Assembly (NCBI GenBank): GCA_964411665.1
Contig: CAYPMR010000004.1
Span: forward strand, 47,146-111,145
DNA: 64,000 bases
Source of the DNA: CALFCE01 sp964411665
GTDB lineage: Bacteria > Pseudomonadota > Gammaproteobacteria > Granulosicoccales > Granulosicoccaceae
Reading direction: 5' to 3'
Below the pieces are notes generated by a model that saw nothing but the letters and a program-made list of their open reading frames with translations, ran no database searches and was not told the DNA's origin. A program made the translations under genes and the position numbers. Each line of letters opens with the position of its first letter. Positions within the stretch are counted from its first letter, which is position 1. Below are positions 1 to 9,337 of the stretch, one piece after another.

Positions 1-224
1 GCCGTAGCAAATTGACTGAGCGCGTACTTGTGATCGATGACGTCATGACGACAGGTGCAACGCTTGAGGCGATAGCTGATGTTTTGGTCAAGGGAGGTGC
101 TTGTTCGGTGGATGTGGCGGCTGTTGCGCGTGCTTACCCACCAAATGCGCCTCCAAATGATGCACCTGCAATAGTGTCGGCTAATGCGCTGGCTAAAGTG
201 AATTCCATTTTATCTGATTCCTAA
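1..224 (+). CDS. ComF-family phosphoribosyltransferase, C-terminal fragment (5' cut by window edge)
   Basis: The reading frame is open from the window edge to TAA at 222-224, so only about the last 74 residues are present. It carries the PRPP-binding loop VLVIDDVMTTGATL typical of type I phosphoribosyltransferases. The following helix and short tail fit the end of ComF/GntX-like proteins, which act in DNA uptake or in unknown nucleotide metabolism. The TTG at 12 is only the first internal start-like codon, not the true start. The stop overlaps by 4 bp the stop of the convergent GTPase gene. The missing N-terminal zinc ribbon would settle ComF against other PRTases. Confidence 0.8.
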   Translation, partial: RSKLTERVLVIDDVMTTGATLEAIADVLVKGGACSVDVAAVARAYPPNAPPNDAPAIVSANALAKVNSILSDS

Positions 225-1912
225 GTTGAATCTTTTGTAACCAGCACTCTGGACAATGTTCCTCTGTCAGTGGTGGCGATATTTTTTTGTGGGTTTCGTT
301 GCTCGATTACTTGTCGTAAATTTTCCGGCAACACATTTAGTATGTCGGATGCATCAGTGATGAGTTGATTACGATCGTCATCAAGGCGCTGCAGCGCAGA
401 GGTAATTTCAGTCGCTTTTTGATCAAGGTAATTTTCAATGCCACGTTGCTGGCCGACTTGCGCCGCTCTTTCATACGTTGGTCTGATTACAAAGCCTGCA
501 ATCCATGGGATCAGCCAGGCTACTGCCAGCAACATGAGGGTATGGGTGGCAAAGCTAAAGCCCAGGTACTGATCTCCCTTAGCGTAGTCCCCAATCAACC
601 TGTACATGGCCCAGCCGAGCACTACTAGTGGCAATATGAAACAGGCAACTCGTAGTATTTTACTTAGGATTCTTTGTAGTCGAGTGCCGGGTTCGGCCAA
701 TGATTGCTCAACAGCTGAACGTACACTGTCTGAGAGTCCGGGTTTGATTTGTTGACTCGCAGGTTGCATGATTTTTTTGGTTGCAGCAAGGGGAAAGCCT
801 GCGGCCACCGCATCCTGGATTGCGCGATCGATGCCTGTTGATACGACATCATTAAGGCTATCATCAACCAGCTCATCTGTATCCATCGTGGGCATCAGAT
901 CGGGCTGAGTGTTCTGTTTGCGGCGCAAGCTGGCCCACAGTCTGGATGCGAAGCCCTGGTCCAGCACTTTATATGGCTGTGCTAAAAGTTTAAATTTCCA
1001 AACTAATGATTGCACCAGTTTTGAGCTGTGTTGCTGCCAGTAGGTGGTCCATGTATTGGTTATTTGTTGGGCAGATGCGATTTCGTTTAAATTTTGCAGA
1101 GTTTGATCAAGTTGTTGTTTGGCATTGCTAATACGTATCAACACACCATGTTGATCAAGCTGTTGAATAAATTGCTGTTGGGCCATTTCAACGATGGTAG
1201 ATTGAAATTGATCAAAATCATCACCGTTTGGTTTGTCATTGTTGCTGCTGCAATCGGTACAAAATAACAGCGGATTTTCCAGTCCTGCTTGAAGTAATAA
1301 TTGCTGAAAACTACTTCGTTGTTCCGGTACCCCCTGATCCCAATGATTAATGACAAACACCCATGCATGTCGTTGAGCATTTTCCATTAGCATCTGCCAA
1401 CCGCTGTCGTCGCGATAGCGATCCGGGCTTACGACATAAACCAACATGTCGATATGTGGCAACCAGTCGTATACAAGGTCTCGATTAGCTGTTTCTACAC
1501 TATCGAAATCCGGCATGTCTATCCAAAGAACATTTTTAAATTTCTCATTTTGATGCGTTGATTCGCGGATTTTTTCCACTGGAAATTCCGCCGGCAGCTG
1601 AGCGATAGTCGTGCTTTGATGAATGTACAGCGTAATTTCTCTGGACGTTGGTCTCTCGGCACTTGCCTGGGCCACTTTACTTCCTGCCAGGCGATTCAAT
1701 AGTGTACTTTTGCCTGCACCTGTGCCTCCAAAAAAACCGACTACCAGTGGTCGTTCATTCTGTATGGAATTTTTTTCAAATAATTGCGCGGGTGATGCCT
1801 GATCAGCCGCTGGTACGCCAGGTGCCTGAGCTTGTGTTAGCCAGCCTTTGGCAATCGCTTTGTTACTCCATTTGTCAATTGCGAGAGTGAGACTGTCAAT
1901 CGGGTCATTCAT
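221..1912 (-). CDS. Membrane-associated GTPase, second of a tandem pair
   Basis: A 563-residue P-loop GTPase. The Walker A/G1 motif GGTGAGKST is at about residues 62-70. The G3 region reads DMPDFDS at 132-138, where most GTPases have DxxG, and the G4 position reads NHWD at 189-192. A helical region follows, then two hydrophobic segments at about 415-475 that look membrane-spanning, then a charged helical tail. ATG overlaps the TGA of the upstream GTPase gene (ATGA), so the two are translationally coupled. The layout recalls dynamin-like or YfjP-type membrane GTPases, but I cannot assign a named family or substrate process. Confidence 0.85.
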   Translation of the reverse strand: MNDPIDSLTLAIDKWSNKAIAKGWLTQAQAPGVPAADQASPAQLFEKNSIQNERPLVVGFFGGTGAGKSTLLNRLAGSKVAQASAERPTSREITLYIHQSTTIAQLPAEFPVEKIRESTHQNEKFKNVLWIDMPDFDSVETANRDLVYDWLPHIDMLVYVVSPDRYRDDSGWQMLMENAQRHAWVFVINHWDQGVPEQRSSFQQLLLQAGLENPLLFCTDCSSNNDKPNGDDFDQFQSTIVEMAQQQFIQQLDQHGVLIRISNAKQQLDQTLQNLNEIASAQQITNTWTTYWQQHSSKLVQSLVWKFKLLAQPYKVLDQGFASRLWASLRRKQNTQPDLMPTMDTDELVDDSLNDVVSTGIDRAIQDAVAAGFPLAATKKIMQPASQQIKPGLSDSVRSAVEQSLAEPGTRLQRILSKILRVACFILPLVVLGWAMYRLIGDYAKGDQYLGFSFATHTLMLLAVAWLIPWIAGFVIRPTYERAAQVGQQRGIENYLDQKATEITSALQRLDDDRNQLITDASDILNVLPENLRQVIEQRNPQKNIATTDRGTLSRVLVTKDST

Positions 1913-3723
1913 GATCGATGTGTCCCGGAGTCATGATCCGTTATTACATTTAAGGTTACTTTGCTTGCAGCTATTGAGAGTGTCGCCGGATCAATTGCAA
2001 AGAAGTCACCTTGATCCATCTGATCTGCTACACGCGCCAGCTGCCTGGCAAACTGTTGCTCAAAGAGTTGTTTGACGTGTGCCGCTTGAGTTTCTTTCAT
2101 TTGCTGCTTGACTGAGTCCATGTATTTACCGATGGCACCTTCTGTCAGCATACTGGTCACTGAAAGCATTGCAGGCGCTATGAGAAGATCGGATGCAGCG
2201 AGCCCACCGGATTTGACTGCCAATACAATTGCGGCTGCATCGGTTGTCACTCTGGCAGCACGTAAGCCGTTCAATACAGTCGGTTGTTTTTCGAGATTGT
2301 GGTAGAGCTGTCTGGCTGCTTTTTCAATTTCGGGTTCAAATGCACTTTGGTAGCTTTCAACAGTTTGTTCAAACTGATTTTCCAGTGCTTCCTGCTGATG
2401 TCTTAATTCGCGGCTCAGCGCACGCCACCATTGTCCCGTCTCTCCATCACTACGATCGAGTGTCGCGTTTTGAAGCTCCGATAAAACCTTTAGGCAGCCT
2501 TGTCGTAATGTATCGTATTCCTTGTCGGTAAGACTGCTTTGATCCGTATTGGTAACGGCATTCCCAACGCCGCTGATATCAATTAATTTACGCATCGGCC
2601 AGGTGACAAACTTGCGGGTCACGCCCAGCGGCCCTGCCAGCCCCGGTAATTCAAGTAAACTTAAAAGCTCAGCAATAGCTCGATTAAATGTATCGTATTT
2701 ATGTGGATGATCGAGATAATTTTTACGGTAGTCGGCAATCGCATCAGAAGCTTTTTGCTCAACTAATTCACGCCATTCGGAATGTGCCTGGTGTTCATCG
2801 GTGATTGGTTCGATCCAGCTGTCCCAGTGAAGTTTTATCAAATTCTGCAGACCAGCTTTCTGGGCAGAACGTGCGTCAGTCGTTGAAAAACTTTCGAATT
2901 GTGTTGTGAGTTGGTGAAGAATTTGCTCGGGCAGATTCTGAGCCGCGTCATCAAGTGAACGCACGTAGGGGATATCAATAACCGGTGGAGATTTCCGGGT
3001 GAATATAGATTCGATGCGAGTTGCCAGCGCGTTTAGAACAGTATCCCTATCTTGCGGACTGAGTTTGTTTACAATGAAGACAACAGGCTTTTTAAGTGGT
3101 GATAGTAATTCCACCATATCCCAAACTGATTTGTCTGCGTATTTATCTTTACTGAGTGTAAAAATGAGTACATCTGATAGTGCAGCAATTTTTAGTACTG
3201 CTGTGCGGTAGCCGCTTGACTGCACTGAGTCGAAGTCCGGTGAATCCCATACGATCATTGGAGACTGAGTCTTCGATGTGTCTTTAATCTTGCTTAGCGT
3301 GTATTGGCGGTAGTTATTCGCATCCAGAGAATCTTTGTTGGTTTTTTCAAATCCATCAAAGAGATCTGATAGCATCGCATCGCACTCATCGGAATTTTCC
3401 TCAGTGATAATAGCGAATCCTTGCGCGTGAACCGTATACCCCGCAAGAGGACTTACGCCTGCCAGAGAAGATTGCGTAACAGCATTTACCAGAGTGCTTT
3501 TTCCCGCTTGAGTTGGTCCGAGTATTCCGATTTGCAATGGGTGGTTGGGATATCGCCTATTGGCTTCGATTTTTTGATCAATCGATTGTGCCAGCAGTAG
3601 TGAGTCGAGTTGTTTGCGAATTTTCTCGCGAGCTTTTGGGTCGGTCGATGGATTATCGAGTAGCTTGTCGTAGTGCTGTTGAAGCGAATATAGAAATTCG
3701 CTCAGCGTGAAGTCCTTATCCAT
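1909..3723 (-). CDS. GTPase, first of a tandem pair
   Basis: A 604-residue protein with G1 motif GPTQAGKST at about 69-77, DSPDFDSV at 160-167 and FIVNK at 216-220 as a partial G4. A roughly 60-residue helical N-terminus precedes the G domain and a long helical C-terminal half follows. A moderately hydrophobic stretch near 520-550 (around DLLIAPAMLSVTSML) may dip into the membrane. It shares the unusual PDFDSV switch motif with its downstream neighbour, so the pair probably arose by duplication and may work as a heteromer. It begins 1 bp after ubiA ends and so is probably in the ubiA transcript. Its function is unknown. Confidence 0.85.
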   Translation of the reverse strand: MDKDFTLSEFLYSLQQHYDKLLDNPSTDPKAREKIRKQLDSLLLAQSIDQKIEANRRYPNHPLQIGILGPTQAGKSTLVNAVTQSSLAGVSPLAGYTVHAQGFAIITEENSDECDAMLSDLFDGFEKTNKDSLDANNYRQYTLSKIKDTSKTQSPMIVWDSPDFDSVQSSGYRTAVLKIAALSDVLIFTLSKDKYADKSVWDMVELLSPLKKPVVFIVNKLSPQDRDTVLNALATRIESIFTRKSPPVIDIPYVRSLDDAAQNLPEQILHQLTTQFESFSTTDARSAQKAGLQNLIKLHWDSWIEPITDEHQAHSEWRELVEQKASDAIADYRKNYLDHPHKYDTFNRAIAELLSLLELPGLAGPLGVTRKFVTWPMRKLIDISGVGNAVTNTDQSSLTDKEYDTLRQGCLKVLSELQNATLDRSDGETGQWWRALSRELRHQQEALENQFEQTVESYQSAFEPEIEKAARQLYHNLEKQPTVLNGLRAARVTTDAAAIVLAVKSGGLAASDLLIAPAMLSVTSMLTEGAIGKYMDSVKQQMKETQAAHVKQLFEQQFARQLARVADQMDQGDFFAIDPATLSIAASKVTLNVITDHDSGTHRS

Positions 3724-3724
3724 G

Positions 3725-4669
3725 TTAGCTGATTGATCCGAGAATTTCCGTCAGATCGCTAAATTTGCCTGGATGAGCCAACGCATAGTCAAGCACGATA
3801 CCAATAAACACAATCATGCCAAGATAATGATTATTTAAAAATGCCTGAATGCAGCGAGAAGGCTCACGCTTTCGGATTAGTACGAGTTGATAGATGACGA
3901 GGAACAGTGCAATTATTAATCCTGAATGAAACAGTAACCCGAGTTCAAGAAAATTGCCGCATAAAAGTAAGGTTGCCAGTACGGTTATCTGGATAAAAGC
4001 AATCATCGCGATATCGAGGTCACCGAACAATATCGCGGTGGACTTGATGCCGATACGTAAATCATCCTCACGATCCGCCATTGCATACATCGTGTCGTAG
4101 GCGATAGCCCACAGCACAGATGCAAGGAACACCAGCCATGCATCGCGGGTTACTGTCCCCGTCTGCGCAGCGTAGGCCATGGGAATAGCCCATGAAAAAG
4201 CCAATCCCAGGACCAATTGTGGCAAATCGGTAAAGCGCTTGGCGAACGGATACAGTGCTGCCAGTAGCAATGCAACGAATGACATTAGTATGGTTATTCT
4301 GTTGGTCAGCAAGACAAGACAAAATGCCATTAGCATTAATAAAGCTGCGACTATCAAGGCCTCGCGCGGAGTGATTTCACCAGTAGCAAGTGGACGATAT
4401 CGGGTACGCTCTACATGAGCATCAAAGTTGCGATCTGCGTAGTCATTTATCGCACAACCGGCAGATCGGGTCAGGACGGTACCGACCAGAAATATAAGCA
4501 GTATGTCCAGGGACGGCGGGCCACCTGCAGCAAACCAGAATGCCCATAACATCGGCCACATAAGTAACCAGATACCAATCGGGCGATCCAGGCGCGTAAG
4601 TGCCATATAGGCTCGAGCGCGTGATCGCTGCGGTATTGTTTCACCACGCTGGGAGATCGATTCACTCAA
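3725..4669 (-). CDS. ubiA: 4-hydroxybenzoate octaprenyltransferase
   Basis: An integral membrane prenyltransferase that attaches the polyprenyl tail to 4-hydroxybenzoate in ubiquinone synthesis. The first aspartate-rich motif is NDYADRNFD at about 75-83, followed by the RTRYRPLATGEI stretch typical of UbiA. The second motif is ADREDDLRIGIKS near 196-208. Multiple hydrophobic helices are visible, and 314 residues is close to the usual 285-300. It is first in a minus-strand operon with two GTPases and divergent from gor. No ubiC is seen beside it. Confidence 0.95.
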   Translation of the reverse strand: MSESISQRGETIPQRSRARAYMALTRLDRPIGIWLLMWPMLWAFWFAAGGPPSLDILLIFLVGTVLTRSAGCAINDYADRNFDAHVERTRYRPLATGEITPREALIVAALLMLMAFCLVLLTNRITILMSFVALLLAALYPFAKRFTDLPQLVLGLAFSWAIPMAYAAQTGTVTRDAWLVFLASVLWAIAYDTMYAMADREDDLRIGIKSTAILFGDLDIAMIAFIQITVLATLLLCGNFLELGLLFHSGLIIALFLVIYQLVLIRKREPSRCIQAFLNNHYLGMIVFIGIVLDYALAHPGKFSDLTEILGSIS

Positions 4670-4727
4670 GGGCTATCTCTGTGTTGGCCGGCAAATATCG
4701 AGCTAAAAAACCGTATTGTATCTGTTA

Positions 4728-4756
4728 TGAATAGAATGCGCTGTAGCCTGTATAAT
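4728..4756 (+). promoter_or_regulatory. Possible sigma-70 promoter for gor
   Basis: A perfect TATAAT lies at 4751-4756, about 40 bp before the preferred gor start at 4797. No good -35 hexamer is present at 17 bp spacing; only weak TGAATA- or TTATGA-like sequence is found. The -10 overlaps the ATG at 4755 of the longest frame, which argues that this ATG is not the start used. Confidence 0.35.
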
Positions 4757-4796
4757 GTCCTTTTTAAGCGCTGCTGGGTCAGCTGAAGATATCTCA

Positions 4797-6158
4797 ATGA
4801 ATGAAGGAAAAACCAACCACTACGATCTGATCTCGCTAGGTGCTGGCAGTGGCGGAATAGCGACAGCCAACCGCGCAGCTTCTTACGGGGCTCGCTGCGC
4901 TGTTGTCGAATCTGATTCGACGTTAGGAGGTACTTGCGTTAACCGTGGCTGCGTACCGAAGAAGGTTATGTGGTACGGCGCAGCCATGTCCCACGCACTT
5001 GATGATGCATCCGGTTTTGGCTTCGATATCGTGAAGCAGGGCTTTGATTGGAATCGATTGGTTACAGAGCGTGAGGCATATATTGGCCGAATCAATAAAT
5101 CCTACGAAAATACACTTGCCAAAGCACCAGCTGATGTCCTTCGTGGGCATGGCAGGTTGCTTGACGCTAATACCGTTCAGGTCGGAGACAAGGTCGTAAC
5201 AGCTGATCGTATTCTACTCGCTCCTGGTGGCCAGCCGACACAACCTGACGTGCCAGGCGCTGATTTAGGCATAACGTCTGATGGTTTTTTTGAATTGCAG
5301 GAACAGCCGAAACGCGTGGCGGTGGTTGGCGCTGGGTATATTGCAGTAGAGTTGGCCGGTATGTTGGCGGCCTTGGGTTCACAAACAACGATGGTATTAC
5401 GCAAAGACAAGGTGTTACGCGAATTTGACGAAATGCTTTCAGAGCGCCTTGAAGCAGAAATGCGTGCAGGTGGCGTCTCATTCATCACCAGGTTTGGGCT
5501 CGCATCAGTTGAGCAACAAAGTGATGGCATTGTGTTGATTGACACTGATGGCGGGAAATCTGCAACTTTCGATTGTGTTATCTGGGCTATTGGTCGGCAT
5601 CCGAAAACCGAAGATATGGGTCTTGATACGGTCGGTGTTCAAACTGATAAACGGGGTTACATAACCGTTGACGAATACCAGCAAACTAACGTCGAATCAA
5701 TTTATGCAGTGGGTGATGCGACCGGCGCTGCGCAGCTCACACCGGTTGCTATAGCCGCCGGCAGGCGCCTCGCAGACAGACTGTACAACAAAATGATTGA
5801 TCGCAAACTCGATTACTCGCTTATTCCTACGGTTGTATTCAGTCACCCACCCATAGGTACTGTCGGTCTGACCGAAGCACAGGCGCGGGAAAAGCACGGC
5901 GACTCAATAAAAGTGTACAAGGCTGAATTTACCCCGATGTATGCGGTGTTCGCAGCTCATCAACAAAAAACTGCACTCAAGTTGATTGTGCAGGGTGATG
6001 ACGAGCGAGTGGTAGGCTGTCACTTGATCGGTCTAGGTGTTGATGAAATGTTGCAAGGGTTTGCCGTCGCTATTCGTATGGGCGCCACAAAGAAAGATTT
6101 TGACGACACCATAGCTATCCATCCTACCAGCTCTGAAGAGCTAGTAACGCTGCGATAG
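4797..6158 (+). CDS. gor: Glutathione-disulfide reductase
   Basis: An FAD- and NADPH-dependent flavoenzyme that regenerates reduced glutathione in the cytoplasm. The N-terminal FAD fold (LGAGSGGIA) leads to the redox-active GGTCVNRGCVPKK. The NAD(P) fold is VGAGYIAVELAGML, and the second FAD motif is YAVGDATGAAQLTP. The dimerisation domain ends with the catalytic histidine in IAIHPTSSEE. The longest frame starts at 4755, but ATG 4797 gives 453 residues, matching the family length of about 450. The 4755 ATG also sits inside a probable -10 box. Alternative disulfide reductases are unlikely given CVNRGC. Confidence 0.93.
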   Translation: MNEGKTNHYDLISLGAGSGGIATANRAASYGARCAVVESDSTLGGTCVNRGCVPKKVMWYGAAMSHALDDASGFGFDIVKQGFDWNRLVTEREAYIGRINKSYENTLAKAPADVLRGHGRLLDANTVQVGDKVVTADRILLAPGGQPTQPDVPGADLGITSDGFFELQEQPKRVAVVGAGYIAVELAGMLAALGSQTTMVLRKDKVLREFDEMLSERLEAEMRAGGVSFITRFGLASVEQQSDGIVLIDTDGGKSATFDCVIWAIGRHPKTEDMGLDTVGVQTDKRGYITVDEYQQTNVESIYAVGDATGAAQLTPVAIAAGRRLADRLYNKMIDRKLDYSLIPTVVFSHPPIGTVGLTEAQAREKHGDSIKVYKAEFTPMYAVFAAHQQKTALKLIVQGDDERVVGCHLIGLGVDEMLQGFAVAIRMGATKKDFDDTIAIHPTSSEELVTLR

Positions 6159-6190
6159 ATAATTGAAATTACAGGCTAAAATCTTATTGG

Positions 6191-6360
6191 CTAGCAAGCT
6201 GTAGAAAAACGTTGACGCGACAGTCAGCGAGACAGTCAGTGCAAGGCGTAAATTGGCGAAAAAGGACCAGGCATTCCCCGTTGTATATGCATACAGGAGC
6301 ATGTTGAGCCAATTTTCAATGCAGCAATGGTAACGAAGGTAGCTTTTCAACAGCCTGCCA
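6191..6360 (+). mobile_element. MITE-like dispersed repeat, copy A
   Basis: A 170 bp element whose reverse complement matches 9972-10131 at roughly 85% by hand count. One end reads CTAGCAAGCTGTAGAAAAACG. The other, read inwards on the opposite strand, is GGCAGGCTGTTGAAAAG, so the two ends are imperfect inverted repeats. A nested inverted repeat (AAATTGGC / GCCAATTT) lies inside. This copy carries an extra 10 bp from a local duplication (GACAGTCAG twice) near 6215-6240. No transposase is present. The short minus-strand ORF at 6141-6350 is a by-product of the repeat. It begins 32 bp after the gor stop. Confidence 0.8.
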
Positions 6361-6684
6361 TGTGATTTTGCAATAACATTGAATTACGACCTGGGCATCC
6401 AGGTGAGTTTGGAAGATAGTGTTGGCTGTATTATATTTTGTGAGCTAGTGCTAAATGGATACGTTACTTCGTACTAACTATCCATCACTATTTCTCTCTG
6501 CATACTAATATTGACGCAAATCCTGCGTATCAGTGTCCCTGAATTCGGCCCATTCTGGTCGAATATTGTGCCTGCAATTAAATTTCATTCGAATACAGAT
6601 CGCTTCACAGATAGATGGAGGGCTTATTTTGCCTCAATCATGTTTTTGTGATTCGAGTCTTGTGTTGTTTGTAATTCTAGCTGT
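6361..6684. other. AT-rich upstream region of the minor-pilin operon
   Basis: About 320 bp between the mobile repeat and the first pilin gene. No convincing gene, tRNA or terminator is visible. It must hold the pilin operon promoter, but I could not pick one out with confidence. Confidence 0.4.
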
Positions 6685-6780
6685 ATGAATTATCAATGTA
6701 GAAAACTACAGCTTTGCTGGTCAATTTTTGATTTTGGCTGCCGACACAAATGTCAGGGAAAGAACACAAAGAAACTAAAC

Positions 6781-7356
6781 GTGAAACTTGTCAGGCGATC
6801 AATATTTAGCAACCTCAGCGCCAAACAATCGGGTTTTACCATGATAGAGCTGATGATTACATTGGCAATATTGGGTATAGCCCTGGCTATTGGTGCACCT
6901 GGATTCAGTAATTTTATTAATCAAAACAAAATCAGTTCGGCTACCAATAGTCTGGTGGGAGCGCTCTATTCAGCACGTTCGTCATCAATCACACGCAGTA
7001 CACCAACTATTGTTTGTCCCAGTGTGAGTGCGTCCGACATCAATGCAAATTGTGGCACTGGTACCAGTTGGAACCAGGGGTTTATAGCGTTTGTCGATGT
7101 AAATGATAATGGGCAGCGTGATGCCGGCCTAGCAGGTGAGGACGTTCTTTTACAGGTTCCAGCTTTTGAAAATGGAATCGATATCGATGGCGGCAGTACT
7201 TTTTCGGGATTTGTACGTTTTTCAGATAGAGGTGGAAGCACTAATGCAGCAGGCTTTCCTTCAGGTGGCGCCATAACTGTTGTGTATCCCGGGCAGCAAG
7301 ATCGAATCATTAATATTTCTTCTAATGGTCGAGTTAGTTCGAAAGTCAGCGAATGA
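6781..7356 (+). CDS. fimT: GspH/FimT-family minor pilin (pseudopilin)
   Basis: A type IV minor pilin with a class III signal: a basic leader ending QSG, then FTMIELMITLAILGIALAI, with the conserved Glu at +5 and one hydrophobic helix. The globular part holds a GspH-like core and a Cys pair. Prepilin peptidase would cut after the Gly. GTG 6781 gives an 18-residue basic leader; ATG 6685 would add a Cys-rich 32-residue extension unlike pilin leaders, though it cannot be excluded. It is first in a tightly overlapping operon. In the family this subunit primes pilus assembly. Confidence 0.8.
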   Translation: MKLVRRSIFSNLSAKQSGFTMIELMITLAILGIALAIGAPGFSNFINQNKISSATNSLVGALYSARSSSITRSTPTIVCPSVSASDINANCGTGTSWNQGFIAFVDVNDNGQRDAGLAGEDVLLQVPAFENGIDIDGGSTFSGFVRFSDRGGSTNAAGFPSGGAITVVYPGQQDRIINISSNGRVSSKVSE

Positions 7357-7988
7357 ATACGATACCGGATATTGATTGGATGCTTTCCGAAAATGACACA
7401 GCTCGTGTCACTGGATTCGTGCATCTTGAGAGATTCTCTAAAAGTCACCCCAATAGGCAATCTGGCGTTGGCATCATAGAAATTTTGATAGCGGTGGTTG
7501 TTATTTCCTTTGGAGTTTTAGGGATGGCAGGACTGCAATTAACTGGTATGAAGCATAGTTCCAGCTCCCACAACCGTTCATTGGCGGTATTGTTTTCCGA
7601 GAATATGGCTGGCCGTATGCGATCGAATCCAGGTGGCGTAGCTGAGTTGTTTTATGCGAATTCCGATTCGCAGGACACCAACTGTGAAACACGACCAAAT
7701 CCCTATTGCCAAGCATCTGTACTAGGGCCTGCAAGTAGTTGTAATGCTGAGCAAATGGCTGCCTTTGATATATTTTCGATCTCTTGTGGAACAGTGGCCA
7801 GTGATGGTGAGTTTAAAGATGGTTTGATTGATTCGCTCAATAACGGTCGTTTGATTGTGGGTTGTGACGACGTACCCTGTTTGTCCGATTCAAACTACAC
7901 GATAACAATTAGCTGGAATGAAGGCAGGACAACAGCGACAGACGAAAGTGAAGATGGCAAGAGCATGCAAATGAGATTGAAGCCATGA
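7353..7988 (+). CDS. pilV: PilV-like type IV minor pilin
   Basis: The cleavage motif QSG|VGIIEILIAVVVISFG is followed by MAGLQLTGMK and a helix with ENMAGRMRSNP, the pattern of PilV 'pilus modification' proteins. Several cysteines in the globular half probably form disulfides. ATG overlaps the preceding stop (ATGA). The leader would be about 37 residues, long for a prepilin, so ATG 7380 is an alternative. Minor pilins of this set form the initiation complex at the pilus tip. Confidence 0.82.
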   Translation: MNTIPDIDWMLSENDTARVTGFVHLERFSKSHPNRQSGVGIIEILIAVVVISFGVLGMAGLQLTGMKHSSSSHNRSLAVLFSENMAGRMRSNPGGVAELFYANSDSQDTNCETRPNPYCQASVLGPASSCNAEQMAAFDIFSISCGTVASDGEFKDGLIDSLNNGRLIVGCDDVPCLSDSNYTITISWNEGRTTATDESEDGKSMQMRLKP

Positions 7989-8701
7989 AGGATTTCATTG
8001 CAAGCAGTAAAGTCTCCAGTCAATCTTTAGATCGACAGAACGGATTAACGTTAATAGAAATAATGATTGCGTTGGTTCTTGGTATTTTATTAGTAAGCGC
8101 TTTGATTAATATCTATATAGGAAGTACTCGTTCTTCCAGTTTTACCAGAGGCTTACAGTCAGTTCAGGAAAATGGGCGTCATGGTATTAGTGTATTGCAA
8201 AGAGACATTCGTCTTGCAGGTTTCACTAATTCAACTGTGGAAAATATGACGCCTTTCGATATAGAAAATGCGGATGAAAATACAATAATTGTCCGCAAAC
8301 GTGAAGAATTCGATTGTAATGGGCAGCCAACTACAGATAACGATGGTGTAGCAATTAATACCTATCGTTGGATAGAGGCCGATCTAGAGATAGTATGTCG
8401 TGGTGGTTCTTCGCTAGCCACGGATATGGCTCTGGTTGAAAATGTGGAAGGTTTTCGCATTCTTTACGGCGTGGATACTGACGGAGATTTTTCCGCAGAG
8501 CGTTATGTTCCATTTGATGGCAACCTGAATCCGGATTTGATCAATTCTATTCGAATTGGGTTGTTGATTGGATCCGGAGATCCGATACGCACTCGCAGTA
8601 GAAGTGAGACCTTTGCATTGTTGGATCAAGAGTACTCGACAAACGATCGAATTGTCCGTCAGGTTTTTACCGCCACGTTAAAGCTAAGAAATCGATTGTG
8701 A
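7985..8701 (+). CDS. pilW: PilW-like type IV minor pilin
   Basis: The prepilin motif NG|LTLIEIMIALVLGILLV follows a polar 19-residue leader. The downstream QENGRHGISVLQRDIRLAGF is the hallmark of PilW-family proteins, and the rest is a beta-rich globular domain. It overlaps pilV by ATGA and lies 12 bp before pilX. The length of 238 is short compared with many PilW proteins of 270-350 residues. Role: pilus priming together with FimT, PilV, PilX and PilE. Confidence 0.85.
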   Translation: MKDFIASSKVSSQSLDRQNGLTLIEIMIALVLGILLVSALINIYIGSTRSSSFTRGLQSVQENGRHGISVLQRDIRLAGFTNSTVENMTPFDIENADENTIIVRKREEFDCNGQPTTDNDGVAINTYRWIEADLEIVCRGGSSLATDMALVENVEGFRILYGVDTDGDFSAERYVPFDGNLNPDLINSIRIGLLIGSGDPIRTRSRSETFALLDQEYSTNDRIVRQVFTATLKLRNRL

Positions 8702-8713
8702 GACGCTTCTAAA

Positions 8714-9265
8714 ATGAATGCCTGCAAACAGACTTATAGTAAACAGCAACAACAGGGTGTTGCATTGGCTGTCAGTCTTGTACTGCTGGTAGCGCTTACT
8801 TTGGTCGGTATCGTGACCTTGCAAGGCACTCGATTGAACGAGAAGATTGCCAGCAATTCGCAACAAAAGGCCATTAGTTTTGAGGCTGCTGAATCATCCA
8901 TAGCCAGTACATGGAATGTTGATGCCTTATTAGACGTCTTTTCTAAAATTCCTCCTGATCAAATAAATAATCCAGATCCTGTTGTGTTGGATGATTTGTC
9001 CCTGGAGCTTTCTGAAACACTAGACTTGTTCAATGATTTTGGTAAAAGTGTTGACATCAGTTCACTTATCTCTGTGCAATATTGTGGAGAACAAAATGTG
9101 CCTAGAAGTATCGGATTAAATGCCGATGAATCGGCTATGAATCTGGTAGGCGCCATATTCGATGTTAACGGAGTCGCGACTATTGATGGAAGCGGTGCGC
9201 ACTCTGATCACATACAGCGTGGCTATGTTGTAAGGCCTGCAACAGGTCGTCAAGGTTCTTGCTGA
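8714..9265 (+). CDS. pilX: PilX-like type IV minor pilin assembly protein
   Basis: The N-terminus (QQQQGVALAVSLVLLVALTL) lacks the Glu+5 prepilin motif but matches the PilX_N pattern. It is followed by the characteristic NEKIASNSQQKAISFEAAES. A single N-terminal membrane helix and a globular domain with Cys residues are visible. In Pseudomonas-type operons pilY1 follows pilX; here the next gene is a pilE-like pilin after a 72 bp gap. Confidence 0.83.
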   Translation: MNACKQTYSKQQQQGVALAVSLVLLVALTLVGIVTLQGTRLNEKIASNSQQKAISFEAAESSIASTWNVDALLDVFSKIPPDQINNPDPVVLDDLSLELSETLDLFNDFGKSVDISSLISVQYCGEQNVPRSIGLNADESAMNLVGAIFDVNGVATIDGSGAHSDHIQRGYVVRPATGRQGSC

Positions 9266-9337
9266 CTTAGACGTAAATTTTTATTACTAGTTCGTTCTTT
9301 TACGAGCATAAGAATAAACCATGTACGAGAACTCGAA

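Noticed and set aside
4755..4796. Upstream ATG of gor as the true start
   Set aside because: It overlaps the TATAAT box and adds 14 residues not typical of the family; ATG 4797 fits better.
6141..6350. 69-codon minus-strand ORF resembling the ORF at 9963-10148
   Set aside because: Both frames lie inside the two copies of the same MITE-like repeat; the likeness (W-S/T-FF-x-NL) comes from the DNA repeat, and there is no ribosome site.
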